A stretch of 64,000 bases of DNA, from the NCBI RefSeq assembly GCF_000717715.1, contig NZ_JOAI01000045.1, positions 1 to 64,000 on the forward strand, in the 5' to 3' direction. Source of the stretch: Streptomyces sp. NRRL B-24484. Lineage in GTDB: Bacteria; Actinomycetota; Actinomycetes; Streptomycetales; Streptomycetaceae. Shown here in pieces: positions 17,087 to 26,067 of this stretch. Position numbers and translations under genes: made by a program. The first letter of the stretch is position 1, and the number at the start of each line of letters is the position of its first letter. Below the pieces are notes generated by a model that worked only from the letters and a program-made list of their open reading frames with translations, was not told the origin of the DNA and did not search any database.

Positions 17087-17857
17087 TCAGACGGGGGGCA
17101 TCAGGTCGCTCTCGCTGACGGTGTACGGCAGCGGGGGGTAGGTGAAGTCCGTTTCATGGTTCTCGCGGCGGCGCAGTCGGTAGAACTCGCGGCTCTGCTC
17201 GTCGTCGGCCGGCACCAGCGGCGCGCCGTCCGGGAGATGGGCCCGACCGTCGTGGAACCGGACGACGGTCTTCGAGGTCCGGAACGTGACGCCCAGCCAT
17301 GCGTTGTCCGACGGCGGGACGGTCGTGTCCAGAACGATCCGGTGCCGGAGCCGCCGGTTGGTGTCGACGGAGAACGCGACCACACCGTTGTGGACGAGCG
17401 GGATCTCGAACCCGTCGACGCCCGGCTCCTTGGACTCGAAGATCAGCTTCCTCGACGGACCCGCTGCGGGATGCAGGTAGCAGGAGAAGACGGCGATGTA
17501 CGACCCGTCGGCCAGATCGAGCGCCTGGTCGCAGTGGCTGCCCATGGTGCGGTAGGCGTCGGTGTAGCGCTCGACGAGGGCGTTGTTGAAGCCGACCGGG
17601 AGCGCCGCCCGTTCCCGGATCCGCTCCGCGAGCCGCTCGTGCACCGCCCGGAAGCGCTGCGCCGGGCTGCCGTACCGGGTGGTGGTGCGCACGACGGGCA
17701 CGCCGTCCGCCCCGTCCGTCCTGGTGAGCACGGCGCCTCGCCGGCCCTTCCCCACGTCCTCCAGGTGGACCGAGGCGGACAGCTCCGCGAAGTGGTCCTC
17801 CTCGGGCGGCAGGACGCACCGGACGATCTCGTCCGAGATGCTAGGCCCGGGGTGCAC
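17087..17857 (-). CDS. 2-oxoglutarate/Fe(II)-type oxygenase, paralogue B
   Basis: 256 residues from a GTG overlapping the upstream gene by 17 bases. The likely iron triad is HxD in TMGSHCDQALDL plus the later His in RRLRHRIVLDT, with the 2-oxoglutarate Arg in WLGVTFRTSK. The C-terminal half aligns with the preceding gene product (H-x-I ... LG-x-x-x-R-x-SK ... DG), so the two are tandem paralogues. The N-terminus is shorter. It probably hydroxylates or desaturates an amino acid or peptide intermediate. Iron ligation is inferred from spacing only. Confidence 0.68.
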   Translation of the reverse strand: MHPGPSISDEIVRCVLPPEEDHFAELSASVHLEDVGKGRRGAVLTRTDGADGVPVVRTTTRYGSPAQRFRAVHERLAERIRERAALPVGFNNALVERYTDAYRTMGSHCDQALDLADGSYIAVFSCYLHPAAGPSRKLIFESKEPGVDGFEIPLVHNGVVAFSVDTNRRLRHRIVLDTTVPPSDNAWLGVTFRTSKTVVRFHDGRAHLPDGAPLVPADDEQSREFYRLRRRENHETDFTYPPLPYTVSESDLMPPV

Positions 17858-19070
17858 CGTAGTCTCCCGTGTTCATGCTGAAGAGCAGTTCGTCGCCGTA
17901 GTCGACGAAGGAGGAGGACCTGTTCTCCTCGGCGTACAGCCGGCGCAGCTCGTCCATGCCCTCCGGTGTGGGCGGTTGCAGCCGCACCGGTCCGTCGGCC
18001 GTCTTGAGGAAGGTGTGGCCGTCCTTGTGCACGGCTTCGGCCTTCGAGCAGCGCACCACGTAGCCGAGGCGGGTCGGGAGCGACCCGGCGTCCAGCGCCG
18101 AGGGCCGGATCTCGTGGGTATAGAGGCGGTTGGTGGACAGCGGCATGAAGAACACGGACCCGGGGTGGAGGGTGAGCGTGAACTGCGAAGGGAGCGCGAG
18201 GCCGTCGCGCCCCGCGGTCGGCTCCTTGAGGCGGAAGCGGAGGCCGGTCATCCCGCTGACGCCCTTCACCCCGTGGTCGAAGGCGTCCCCGGCGAGGGGC
18301 TGCAGCCGGTCGAGCCCGTCGTAGAAGGTGCAGAAGGCCATGATGCCGTTGACGGGCATGTCCTTGGTCTTGTCGGCGTGGGACGAGATCCTGGCCTTGG
18401 ACTGCTTGCGCTCCGACGTGGCCGGGGTGTTGTGGTAGATCTGCGCGAGGACGTGGTTGAGCGGTGCCTGGCCGCGGAAGACGGCGGCGGCCTCGCGGTT
18501 CAGGGCCTCGACGATGTCCGTGTCGGTCGGGCCGAAGCCCTCGGTCGGCCCCGAGAGGTTGGTGGAGCACCGGAGCAGGCGGAAGTGCAGGTCGGCGCCG
18601 TCCTGCGTGACGGGCGTCAGGTAGATCCCGCTGCGGTGGGCCGTCCCGGGCTTGGTCGACTCCGTCAGCGACTGGAAGGCGTGCTCCGCCCGGATCCGTC
18701 CGAAGTGGTCGGCGCCGGGGTCGAAGAAGCGTCGGTAGTACACGCCGGCGCCGTGCACCCGGACGGGGACCCGGCCGAGACCGACGACCGCCCACGGCTC
18801 GTCGGCGTCCTCGCGGTGACCGTGTGACAGCTCCCGGACGACGAACACCCGCTCCGCCGCCCGCAGATGGTGCCCGCTGATCCTGGAGAGGTCACCGCAC
18901 AGGTAGACGGTCCTCCCCGCGAGGTCGGGCGAACCCGTGGCGAGCTCCTCCGGTGTGACGGTGGACCCGAAGAAGTCCCTGACGACGTCGTTGTCCTGCA
19001 GCGACGCGGGCGCGACCAGGATGGTGCGCGTCTCCTCGATGCAGGCTTCTGCCGGCTCTGTTGTGTCCAT
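17841..19070 (-). CDS. 2-oxoglutarate/Fe(II)-type oxygenase, paralogue A
   Basis: 409 residues. I chose the ATG at 19070 (MDTTEPAE); a TTG at 19109 is possible. The C-terminal catalytic half shows ISSHADKTKDMPVNGIMAF (HxD), YTHEIRPS (second His) and LGYVVRCSK (Arg for the co-substrate). The N-terminal 150 residues, including TVYLCGDLSRISGHHLRAAE, have no counterpart in the shorter paralogue and may bind a partner or substrate. The two genes are translationally coupled, suggesting a heteromeric or sequential oxidation. They sit on the far side of the SARP gene, 63 bases downstream of its stop. Confidence 0.68.
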   Translation of the reverse strand: MDTTEPAEACIEETRTILVAPASLQDNDVVRDFFGSTVTPEELATGSPDLAGRTVYLCGDLSRISGHHLRAAERVFVVRELSHGHREDADEPWAVVGLGRVPVRVHGAGVYYRRFFDPGADHFGRIRAEHAFQSLTESTKPGTAHRSGIYLTPVTQDGADLHFRLLRCSTNLSGPTEGFGPTDTDIVEALNREAAAVFRGQAPLNHVLAQIYHNTPATSERKQSKARISSHADKTKDMPVNGIMAFCTFYDGLDRLQPLAGDAFDHGVKGVSGMTGLRFRLKEPTAGRDGLALPSQFTLTLHPGSVFFMPLSTNRLYTHEIRPSALDAGSLPTRLGYVVRCSKAEAVHKDGHTFLKTADGPVRLQPPTPEGMDELRRLYAEENRSSSFVDYGDELLFSMNTGDYGAPRA

Positions 19071-19133
19071 CGGAGCGTGATCGTCCCACGGGGGCCCGAC
19101 AGCGGGCAACGGAAGAGCTCGGGAGGACGCCGC

Positions 19134-22088
19134 CTAGCGGTTCACCCCGCCCAGCCGTTCCAGGGCGGTGCGGGCCCGGGCGATGGCGGCCGTGTGGTCG
19201 TGGTCCTCCAGCACCCGCAGGGCGTCCTGCAGCAGGTTCCTCGCGCGGCCGTCCAGCCCCTGGGCGATGCACACCTCCGCCAGGCTGACCCGGACCTGGG
19301 CGGCGGCGTGCAGGTGTCCGGCCGCCTCGGCGGTGACCAGGGCGCCCTCCAGGCTGCCGGCGGCCTCCGCGTAGTCGCCCCGGGCCATGTGGGTGTCGCC
19401 CAGGCCGTGCTGGACGATGCACTCCCCCAGTGAGTCGGCCTGGCGGCGGACGATCGCCAGCGCCTCCCGGTACCAGCGCAGCGCGTCGTCCAGCCGCCCC
19501 TGGCCGAGGCAGAGTTGCCCCAGCCGGTGCAGGCTCATCGAGGCGACCCGGGAGCTGCCGATCGACTGGCAGGTGCGCAGCGCCTCGGTCAGCTCCTGCT
19601 CGGCCCGGTCGGGGTCGCCGCCGGCGGCGTGGATCGGTGCCATGTTGGACAGCACGTGGGCGCGGCCCAGCGGGTCGCCCGCCCGCCGGAAGAGTTCGGC
19701 CGCCCGCTCGTACCGCCGCAGCGCGCCGGCCAGGTCGCCGACGGTGTGCAGGCACAGCGCGATGTTGCGGTTGGCGAGGGCCGTCCCGCCGGTCTCGCCG
19801 AGTTCCTCGAAGAGGGCCAGCGCCCGTTCCAGGTACGGCAGTGCCTTGCCGGCCTGCCGCTGCGAGAGGTACAGCGAGCCGAGCGAGCAGCGGACGGCGG
19901 CCTCGCCGCGGAGGTTGCCCTTCTGCAGGGCGAGCTGCAGCGCCGTCTCGTGGCTCTCCTGCCAGTCTGCGTAGTGCTGGCGGACCTCGAAGAGGGTGAC
20001 CAGTTGGGTGGCGGCCTCCCAGCACTCCTCGTCGAGGCCGAACTCGGCGGCGAGGCCGATCGCCGCGAGCAGTCCGGGCCGTTCGGTGTCGAGCCAGCCC
20101 AGCGGGTCGGTGAGGACGTGCCGGACGACCGCCTCCGGGGCCTGCCAGCGGGCCGAACCGCCGCGGACGACGGTGTAGTTGCCGCCCCACAGCTGGGCCT
20201 GGGCCAGGTCCATCAGGCCGAGCCAGCCAGCGAGGACGGCGCGGACGGTGCGGGCGCGCTGCTCGGCGGGGAGCCGGTCGACCGACTCCCGGAGGTAGAG
20301 CCGGACGAGGCTGTGGAAGCGGTAGCGGGGGTTGTCGGTCGCTTCGGCGTCGGTGGGGACGAGCAGTTGGCTGGTGGCGGCCTCGTCGATGACGTCGTTG
20401 GCGTCCTCGGTGTCGCCGCCGAGGATCGCGCCGGCCATCCAGCCGGGTAAGGCCTCCGCGCCGAACAGGCTGAGGTCGCACAGCAGGTCGCGCAGGTCGG
20501 GCTTGAGCGTGTCGAAGGTGGAGGAGATGGTGCTGCGCACGGCCCGGTTGCCGTGGGCGAGTTCGTCGAGCCGTCGGCGCTCGTCGTGGATGCGGTGCGC
20601 CATCGAGGAGATCGTCCGCTGCGGCGAGGCGGCGAGGCGGGCGCCGACGATGCCCAGGGCGAGCGGCAGCCGGTCGATCTCGCGGACCAACTGGGCGCTG
20701 GCCAGCGGTTCCTGGGCGACCCGCCGGTCGCCGACGATCCGGCCGAGGAGTTCGACCGCCTCGGTCTGGGTCAGCACGTCCAGGTGGACGGTCTCCAGTT
20801 CGGGCAGGCCGGTCTGCGGGCGGCGGCTGGTGACGACGACGCCGCAGTCCCGGCCGCCGGGCAGCAGCGGGCTGATCTGGTGCTCCTCGGCGGCGTCGTC
20901 GAGGATGACCAGGATCCGCTTCTCGGCCACCCGGCTGCGGAACATCGCGGCGCGTTCGTCGAGTTCGTCCGGGATGTCGCCGGGCGGGACGCCCAGCGCC
21001 CGGAGGAAGTGGTCGAGGACGCGGATCGGCGCGGCGGTGACGGTGTTGCTGCCGTGCAGGTCGTAGTAGAGCTGCCCGTCGGCGAAGTGGTCCTGGAGGG
21101 CGTGGGCGACGTGGACGGCGAGGGCGGTCTTGCCCGATCCGCCGGGGCCGTACAGGTTGACGGCGCGGTAGGGGTGGTCGTCCGGCCCGGGCGGCTCGGC
21201 CAGGACGGCGGCCAGCCGGCCGACGGTCTCCTCCCGGCCGATGAAGTAGCGGGACTTCCTGGGGAGTTGCCGCGGCGCGGTCGGGCTCTCCGGCTTGCCG
21301 TAGCCGGGGTTCAGTTCGGGTGCGTCCCGGAGTATCTCCTGTTCGAGGCGGCGCAGTTCGTCGGAGGGTTCGATGCCGAGCTCCCGCACCAGCAGCCGGC
21401 GGCCCTCGCGGTAGATCTGCAGGGCGTCGGAGCGCCGTCCGGCGCGGTGCAGGGCCAGCATCAGCTGGCCGCGGAGCTTCTCGCGCAGCGGGTGCTCCGC
21501 GATCCGGTCGGCGAGTTCCTGGACGAGCCCCCGGTCGCGGCCGCGGAGCAGTTCCAGGTCGAAATACTCCTCCAGGACGGTGAGCCGTTCCTCGTCGAGG
21601 GCGACCGCTCTGCGCTGCAGGACGTCGCTGTCGACGCCGCCGAGCGCGGGTCCGCGCCAGAGGGCGAGCGCCTCCCGGTAGGTGCGCACCGACGACTCCA
21701 GGTCGCCGGCGTCGCTGGCGGAGCGTGCGCTGCGGACGAGTTCGCCGAAGCGGTCGACGTCCCGGCGGCCCGGGGCCAGCATCAGGGCGTAGCCGACCGG
21801 GTGGGTGACGAGGGCCTCGCTCATGCCGACCACGCCCAGGGTCTTGCGCAGGGTGGAGATGCAGATCTGGATCTGGGTGCGGACGGTGGTCGGCGGGTCC
21901 TCGGCCCACACCACCTCACTGAGGTGCTCGACGCTGACGATCTCCCGCGGCCGGCAGGCCAGGGCGGCCAGCAGGAGCCTGCTCCTCCTGGCCTGGAGGG
22001 GTACCGATGTGCCGCCGCGCGTGACCTCGAACGGCCCGAGGAGTGCGAAGTGGACGTCGTCGTCCGCATCGTGCGGCTGCAGCCCCAT
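19134..22088 (-). CDS. AfsR-like SARP regulator (HTH-BTAD-NB-ARC-TPR)
   Basis: 984 residues; ATG at 22088 behind AAAAGGA. Domains in order: an OmpR-type winged helix (about 10-105, HFALLGPFEVTRGGTSVPLQ), BTAD (about 110-255), NB-ARC ATPase (about 290-560, Walker A NLYGPGGSGKTALAVHVAHA, Walker B ILVILDDAA) and TPR repeats (about 690-984). SARPs activate antibiotic clusters by binding direct heptamer repeats near the -35 region. This is the likely pathway activator. It contains a rare TTA leucine codon at 20448-20450 (codon 547), which would make its translation depend on the bldA tRNA. A candidate SARP site lies in its own upstream region. Confidence 0.93.
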   Translation of the reverse strand: MGLQPHDADDDVHFALLGPFEVTRGGTSVPLQARRSRLLLAALACRPREIVSVEHLSEVVWAEDPPTTVRTQIQICISTLRKTLGVVGMSEALVTHPVGYALMLAPGRRDVDRFGELVRSARSASDAGDLESSVRTYREALALWRGPALGGVDSDVLQRRAVALDEERLTVLEEYFDLELLRGRDRGLVQELADRIAEHPLREKLRGQLMLALHRAGRRSDALQIYREGRRLLVRELGIEPSDELRRLEQEILRDAPELNPGYGKPESPTAPRQLPRKSRYFIGREETVGRLAAVLAEPPGPDDHPYRAVNLYGPGGSGKTALAVHVAHALQDHFADGQLYYDLHGSNTVTAAPIRVLDHFLRALGVPPGDIPDELDERAAMFRSRVAEKRILVILDDAAEEHQISPLLPGGRDCGVVVTSRRPQTGLPELETVHLDVLTQTEAVELLGRIVGDRRVAQEPLASAQLVREIDRLPLALGIVGARLAASPQRTISSMAHRIHDERRRLDELAHGNRAVRSTISSTFDTLKPDLRDLLCDLSLFGAEALPGWMAGAILGGDTEDANDVIDEAATSQLLVPTDAEATDNPRYRFHSLVRLYLRESVDRLPAEQRARTVRAVLAGWLGLMDLAQAQLWGGNYTVVRGGSARWQAPEAVVRHVLTDPLGWLDTERPGLLAAIGLAAEFGLDEECWEAATQLVTLFEVRQHYADWQESHETALQLALQKGNLRGEAAVRCSLGSLYLSQRQAGKALPYLERALALFEELGETGGTALANRNIALCLHTVGDLAGALRRYERAAELFRRAGDPLGRAHVLSNMAPIHAAGGDPDRAEQELTEALRTCQSIGSSRVASMSLHRLGQLCLGQGRLDDALRWYREALAIVRRQADSLGECIVQHGLGDTHMARGDYAEAAGSLEGALVTAEAAGHLHAAAQVRVSLAEVCIAQGLDGRARNLLQDALRVLEDHDHTAAIARARTALERLGGVNR

Positions 22089-22220
22089 CTGGTTCCTTTT
22101 CTGGTGGATTCCCGTCCGGTGGGCGATCGGCCGCCCGGCCTCGTGAGCGGGCGGCGACCGTGAGTGGCGATACGAGCCGCGGGTAATGCTCGCATGCTTC
22201 ATCCGTAGGCGAAACCAGTC

Positions 22221-22238
22221 TGTCGACTCGGTGTCAAC
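22221..22238 (-). promoter_or_regulatory. Candidate SARP box upstream of the SARP gene
   Basis: TGTCGAC (22221-22227) and TGTCAAC (22232-22238) are direct heptamers with an 11-base pitch and four-base spacer, the arrangement bound by SARPs. On the minus strand the distal copy reads GTTGACA, a perfect -35-like TTGACA. A good -10 at the expected distance is not evident. The pair lies about 133 bases before the SARP start, so it suggests autoregulation. Confidence 0.4.
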
Positions 22239-22270
22239 ATCCTTTCGGAACAACCGATGGGTGGGGCGGG

Positions 22271-23539
22271 TCAGTCCTGCGTGGCGGGCCGGCGGAGCGT
22301 CATGGCGACGGGCAGGGCGCCCAGGCCGGCGATGAAGTTCGACCGCAGGCGGCGGGCGGGGCCGGCCGTCTCGATGTGCTCCAGCCGGCCGAGGAGTTCG
22401 GTGAAGAGCTCGTTCAGGGCGATCCTCGCCAGGATCGCGCCGAGGCAGTAGTGGGCGCCGGCACCGAAGGTGATGTGGCGGTTCCCGGTGCGCCGCAGGT
22501 CGAAGCGGTCCGCGTCCTCGAAGACTTTCCCGTCGCGGTTGGCCGAGCCGACCCAGGCGGCGACCGCCTCGCCCTTGTGCAGCAGGCCGCCCTCCAGTTC
22601 CACGTCCTCGACGGCGTGCCGCAGGAAGCTGCTGGCGGGGGACGTCCAGCGCAGGCCCTCCTCGACCAGTGAGGGGACGAGCTCGGGGTACCGGCGGGCC
22701 TCGGCGAGCTGGTCGGGGTGGTCCAGCAGGGCGAGGACGGTGCCGGTGAAGGCGTGCGGGGTGGTGGCGTTGGCGCCGAGCAGCAGGCTGTAGCAGTTGT
22801 AGACGGTCTTCGCCCGGCTGCCGAGTCCGGCCAGCAGGTCGAGCAGGTCGCCGCTGCCGTCCGGGCGGGCGGCGGTCTGGTCGGTGAAGTAGGAGAAGAG
22901 CTCGTGGTGGGCGATGGCCAGGGTGGCGTGCCGGTTGCGGACGGTGAAGCCCGGGTCCTCGGGGGACGCGGCCATCGAGGTCCACCGGACGAGGTCGGGC
23001 CAGTCCTGCTCCGGGATGCCCATGAGCGCCCCGGTGAACATCATCGGGAAGTCCAGTGCGGAGGCGACCAGGTCGAAGGGTCGGCCGTCGGCGGCCGGGG
23101 CGAGGACGGCCCGGGCGGCGGCCCGGATGCGGGGCCGTGCCGCCTCCAGGGCGCTCCGCGACAGGGCGTGCTGGAGCGGGCGGCGCAGTGCGGCGTGGTC
23201 GGGCGGGTCGGTGGAGACCATCATCTGGCCGGCCGCCTCGTCGCCGTGGCCGAGCTGGTCGAGCAGGCTGCCGCGCTCCGAGGTGAACGCGCGGGAGTCG
23301 CTGAGGACCCGGCGCACGTCGTGGTAGCGGGTGACCGAGGCGAAGCTCCGGCCGTCGGGCAGGGTCTGGCGGTGCAGCGGTGCGGCCCGGCGCAGGTGCG
23401 CCCAGATCCGGTGCGGGTCGCCGTCGGCGTGCAGGCCGGGGTCGAAGAGGTCCACCGTGTCGAGGTCGACCTCGGGGGCGGGCTCGGAGGTGGGCTCCTG
23501 TCGGGGGCCGCTGCCGGTGTGCTGCGTCATGACGGTCAT
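22271..23539 (-). CDS. Cytochrome P450
   Basis: 422 residues, ATG behind GGGGAGGACC and overlapping the TE-T-C stop by four bases. P450 landmarks: ExxR in EEGLRWTSP, heme loop ITFGAGAHYCLGAILARIAL (Cys ligand), I-helix LLLGANATTPHAF. The I-helix acid of the usual (D/E)T pair is Ala (NATT), an uncommon variant that can alter proton delivery. Coupling to a carrier-containing protein suggests it may oxidise an aminoacyl group tethered to that carrier, as for other carrier-dependent P450s. A ferredoxin partner is not in the window apart from the molybdenum-enzyme subunit. Confidence 0.93.
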   Translation of the reverse strand: MTVMTQHTGSGPRQEPTSEPAPEVDLDTVDLFDPGLHADGDPHRIWAHLRRAAPLHRQTLPDGRSFASVTRYHDVRRVLSDSRAFTSERGSLLDQLGHGDEAAGQMMVSTDPPDHAALRRPLQHALSRSALEAARPRIRAAARAVLAPAADGRPFDLVASALDFPMMFTGALMGIPEQDWPDLVRWTSMAASPEDPGFTVRNRHATLAIAHHELFSYFTDQTAARPDGSGDLLDLLAGLGSRAKTVYNCYSLLLGANATTPHAFTGTVLALLDHPDQLAEARRYPELVPSLVEEGLRWTSPASSFLRHAVEDVELEGGLLHKGEAVAAWVGSANRDGKVFEDADRFDLRRTGNRHITFGAGAHYCLGAILARIALNELFTELLGRLEHIETAGPARRLRSNFIAGLGALPVAMTLRRPATQD

Positions 23540-25797
23540 CGGTCCTCCCCCGGCCGGTCCGGCGCCGCGACGGTGGCGAGCGCGGTACCGAGGGCGTCGA
23601 CGTACCGGTCGACCAGGGCGCCGGGGACGAGCCCGGGGTCGTGCGCGACCAGCACCCCGCTGCCCAGGTCGGGGGCGTCGATCATCGCGTCGACGCCGAG
23701 CGGGAAGCTGGCCTTGTCGTAGGACCACCACTCGTCGACCTTGACCTGCAGGTCGTCGACCTGCCGGTACGGGTGGAAGTGGGTGAAGTTGAAGGAGACG
23801 TCGAAGGCGGGCCGGCCGAGGCGCTGCTCGATCGCCGAGAGCGGGTGGCGCCGGTGGGCGAGCAGGCGCTGCTCGGCCTCCCAGGTCCGTCCGGCGTGCT
23901 CGGCCCAGTCGCCCTCGACCGAACGCAGCCGCAGCGGCACCGTGTTCAGGAAGAGCCCGATCAGTGCGGCGGAGCCGGGCACCTCGGGCCTGCCGTTGGC
24001 CACCAGCCCGGTCACCACGTCGCGGTCGCGGCCGGTGGCGTGGGCCAGCGCCCGCAGGTGCAGGGAGAGCAGCAGGCTCTTCAGCGGGACGCCGGCGTGT
24101 TCGGCGGCGGCCTCCAGGCGGGCGACGTCCGCCGGGTCGAGCGGGAGGTGGCGGGTCGCGACCGGGTCGGGGACGGCGCCGGCGGGGCGGTCGGGCAGGA
24201 GCAGCGGCGGGACGTCGGCCTCGGCCTGCCAGAACGGTGCGGACTCCGCGGCGGCGGCCTCCAGGGCGACGAACTGCCGGTGGCCGTCGGCCGGTACGGC
24301 GGGCAGCTGCGGGGTGCGGCCGGCGAGTTCGGCGTCGTAGCAGGTGAGCAGTTCGACCATCAGCTGGGCCATGCTCCAGCCGTCGATGACGGCGTGGTGG
24401 ATGGCGAGGGTGAGCCGGAAGGCCTCGGGTTCGCGGGCGATGTGGATGCGGAAGGCGGGGGGTGTGCCGCAGTCGATGCCGGTGGCGAGGTGGCGTTCGC
24501 GGAAGGCCCGGACGAGCGCCTCGCCGTCGCCGGTCTCGATCTCCACCGGGACGGTGACCTCGGGGTGGACGAGCTGCACGGCGGTGGAGCAGGTGGCGAG
24601 GTCGAAGGAGCTGCGCAGCAGCGGGTGGCGTCCGGTGAGCGTGCGGAGCGCGGCGCGGAACTTCTCCCCGTCGAAGGGTGCGTGGACGCGCAGGCCGACG
24701 AGGTCGTTGTAGAGGCTGGGGTCGCCGGCGAGTTCGCAGAGGTAGATCAGCCCGACCTGGAGGGTGGAGGCGGGGTAGGCGTCCTGGAGGCCGGCGGGCA
24801 GCAGGGCGCGGTCGGCGGGGCCGAGTGCGTCGAACGGCCGGTGGGTGGGTTCGGGCGCGGCGGCCGGGGTGAGGAGCGGGACGAGTTCGGCGACGGTGGA
24901 GGCGGTGAGGAGGCCGCGCAGCGGGAGGTCGAGGCCGCGTTCCTTGAGGTCGCCGACGACGGCGAGGGCGATCAGCGAGTCGCCGCCGGCCGCGTAGAAG
25001 TCGTCGTCCGGGGTGATGGCGTCGTCGTCGAGGTGGTGGCGGAGCACGTCGAGGAGGGTCTGCTCGGGCGTCCTGAGCCGTTCCTCGATCAGGGCGGCGA
25101 AGGCGTCGGGGTTCTCGAAGACGGCGAAGTGGCCGCCGGTGAGGACCTCGACCCTGCTGCCGGCGGTGGTGCGGCCGCGCCAGGTGGCGAGGGCCTCCTC
25201 GTCGGCGTCGGGGTCGTCGGTGCCGCCGACGGCGAGGATCGGGACGTCGACCGTGTCGTAGCCGGGCCGGTAGCCGCGGACGAGCCGGAGGTCGTTGCGG
25301 ATGGTTTCGAGGATGAAGGCGAGCATCTCCTCGTTCTGCAGGACCTCCGGTGCGGTGCCGCCCAGTTCGGTGAGGACCTGGGCCAGTTCCCGGTCGGTGC
25401 GTTCGCGGGCGGCCATCCGGTTGTGCCGGAAGTCGCCGGCGTAGGCGGAGACGACGAGCAGTTCGGGCGTCGGTCCGCCGTTGCGCTCCAGCCAGGCGGT
25501 CAGCTCGGCGGCGATCAGGGAGCCCATGCTGTGGCCGGCCAGGACGAACGGCCGGTCGAGCCTGGGCAGCAGGCGCGGTCCGAGCCACTCGACGAGCTGC
25601 CGGGCGTCGTCGACCAGGGGCAGCGCGACGAGGTTCTCGCGTCCCGGCAGCTGCACCGGCTGGAGGTTGAGGGCCGGGCGCAGGTCGCGGGCCAGGGTGC
25701 GGAACGCGCCCGCTCCGGCGCCTGCGTGCGGCAGGCAGAAGACCGGGAGACCGGGGAGGTCGTTCTCCCAGAACGGCAGCAGATCCTCTGTCCTCAT
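23536..25797 (-). CDS. NRPS-type thioesterase-carrier-condensation protein (TE-T-C)
   Basis: 753 residues; ATG behind GGAGAGGAAC. Residues 1-240 are a type II-like thioesterase at the N-terminus (FCLPHAGAGAGAF, nucleophile AGHSMGS Ser90, GGHF His223). Residues about 245-310 are a carrier domain (DDDFYAAGGDSLIALAV, phosphopantetheine Ser274). Residues about 320-753 are a condensation domain with intact HHAVIDG (467-473). A thioesterase preceding a carrier and condensation domain is the reverse of the normal order. There is no adenylation domain, so it must be loaded in trans, perhaps by the free-standing A-T protein. It may accept, hydrolyse or transfer an intermediate oxidised by the coupled P450. 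Confidence 0.9.
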   Translation of the reverse strand: MRTEDLLPFWENDLPGLPVFCLPHAGAGAGAFRTLARDLRPALNLQPVQLPGRENLVALPLVDDARQLVEWLGPRLLPRLDRPFVLAGHSMGSLIAAELTAWLERNGGPTPELLVVSAYAGDFRHNRMAARERTDRELAQVLTELGGTAPEVLQNEEMLAFILETIRNDLRLVRGYRPGYDTVDVPILAVGGTDDPDADEEALATWRGRTTAGSRVEVLTGGHFAVFENPDAFAALIEERLRTPEQTLLDVLRHHLDDDAITPDDDFYAAGGDSLIALAVVGDLKERGLDLPLRGLLTASTVAELVPLLTPAAAPEPTHRPFDALGPADRALLPAGLQDAYPASTLQVGLIYLCELAGDPSLYNDLVGLRVHAPFDGEKFRAALRTLTGRHPLLRSSFDLATCSTAVQLVHPEVTVPVEIETGDGEALVRAFRERHLATGIDCGTPPAFRIHIAREPEAFRLTLAIHHAVIDGWSMAQLMVELLTCYDAELAGRTPQLPAVPADGHRQFVALEAAAAESAPFWQAEADVPPLLLPDRPAGAVPDPVATRHLPLDPADVARLEAAAEHAGVPLKSLLLSLHLRALAHATGRDRDVVTGLVANGRPEVPGSAALIGLFLNTVPLRLRSVEGDWAEHAGRTWEAEQRLLAHRRHPLSAIEQRLGRPAFDVSFNFTHFHPYRQVDDLQVKVDEWWSYDKASFPLGVDAMIDAPDLGSGVLVAHDPGLVPGALVDRYVDALGTALATVAAPDRPGEDR

Positions 25798-25925
25798 GCG
25801 GGGTTCCTCTCCGGGTTCGGGCGGGCTGCCGTCATCGTCCGGGGTGTTCGCGGTGCGGGTGTACCGGCCGGGCGTGGGCTTTCCGGGGCGGTCTCCGCCG
25901 TGCGGGGGAGGAACGGCGGGTCGGC

Positions 25926-25961
25926 GGACCCGGCATCCGCCGCGCGGCGGATGCCGGGTCC
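25926..25961. promoter_or_regulatory. Perfect 36-base palindrome in the divergent control region
   Basis: The 18-base arm 25926-25943 (GGACCCGGCATCCGCCGC) is the exact reverse complement of 25944-25961. It lies in the 270-base gap between the leftward TE-T-C/P450 genes and the rightward oxygenase/NRPS operon. It could be an operator for a dimeric regulator acting on both directions, or a strong leader hairpin. It is 129 bases from the leftward start and 107 from the rightward start. Confidence 0.7.
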
Positions 25962-26067
25962 GATTCCACTCCCGGGACGGATGGTTCCGCCGGTCCGGCT
26001 CGGCGAGCTTGGTACCGCAGAACGAATGGCGGACCACCCGGTCCGCCCGCCGAGAAAGCGGGCACTG

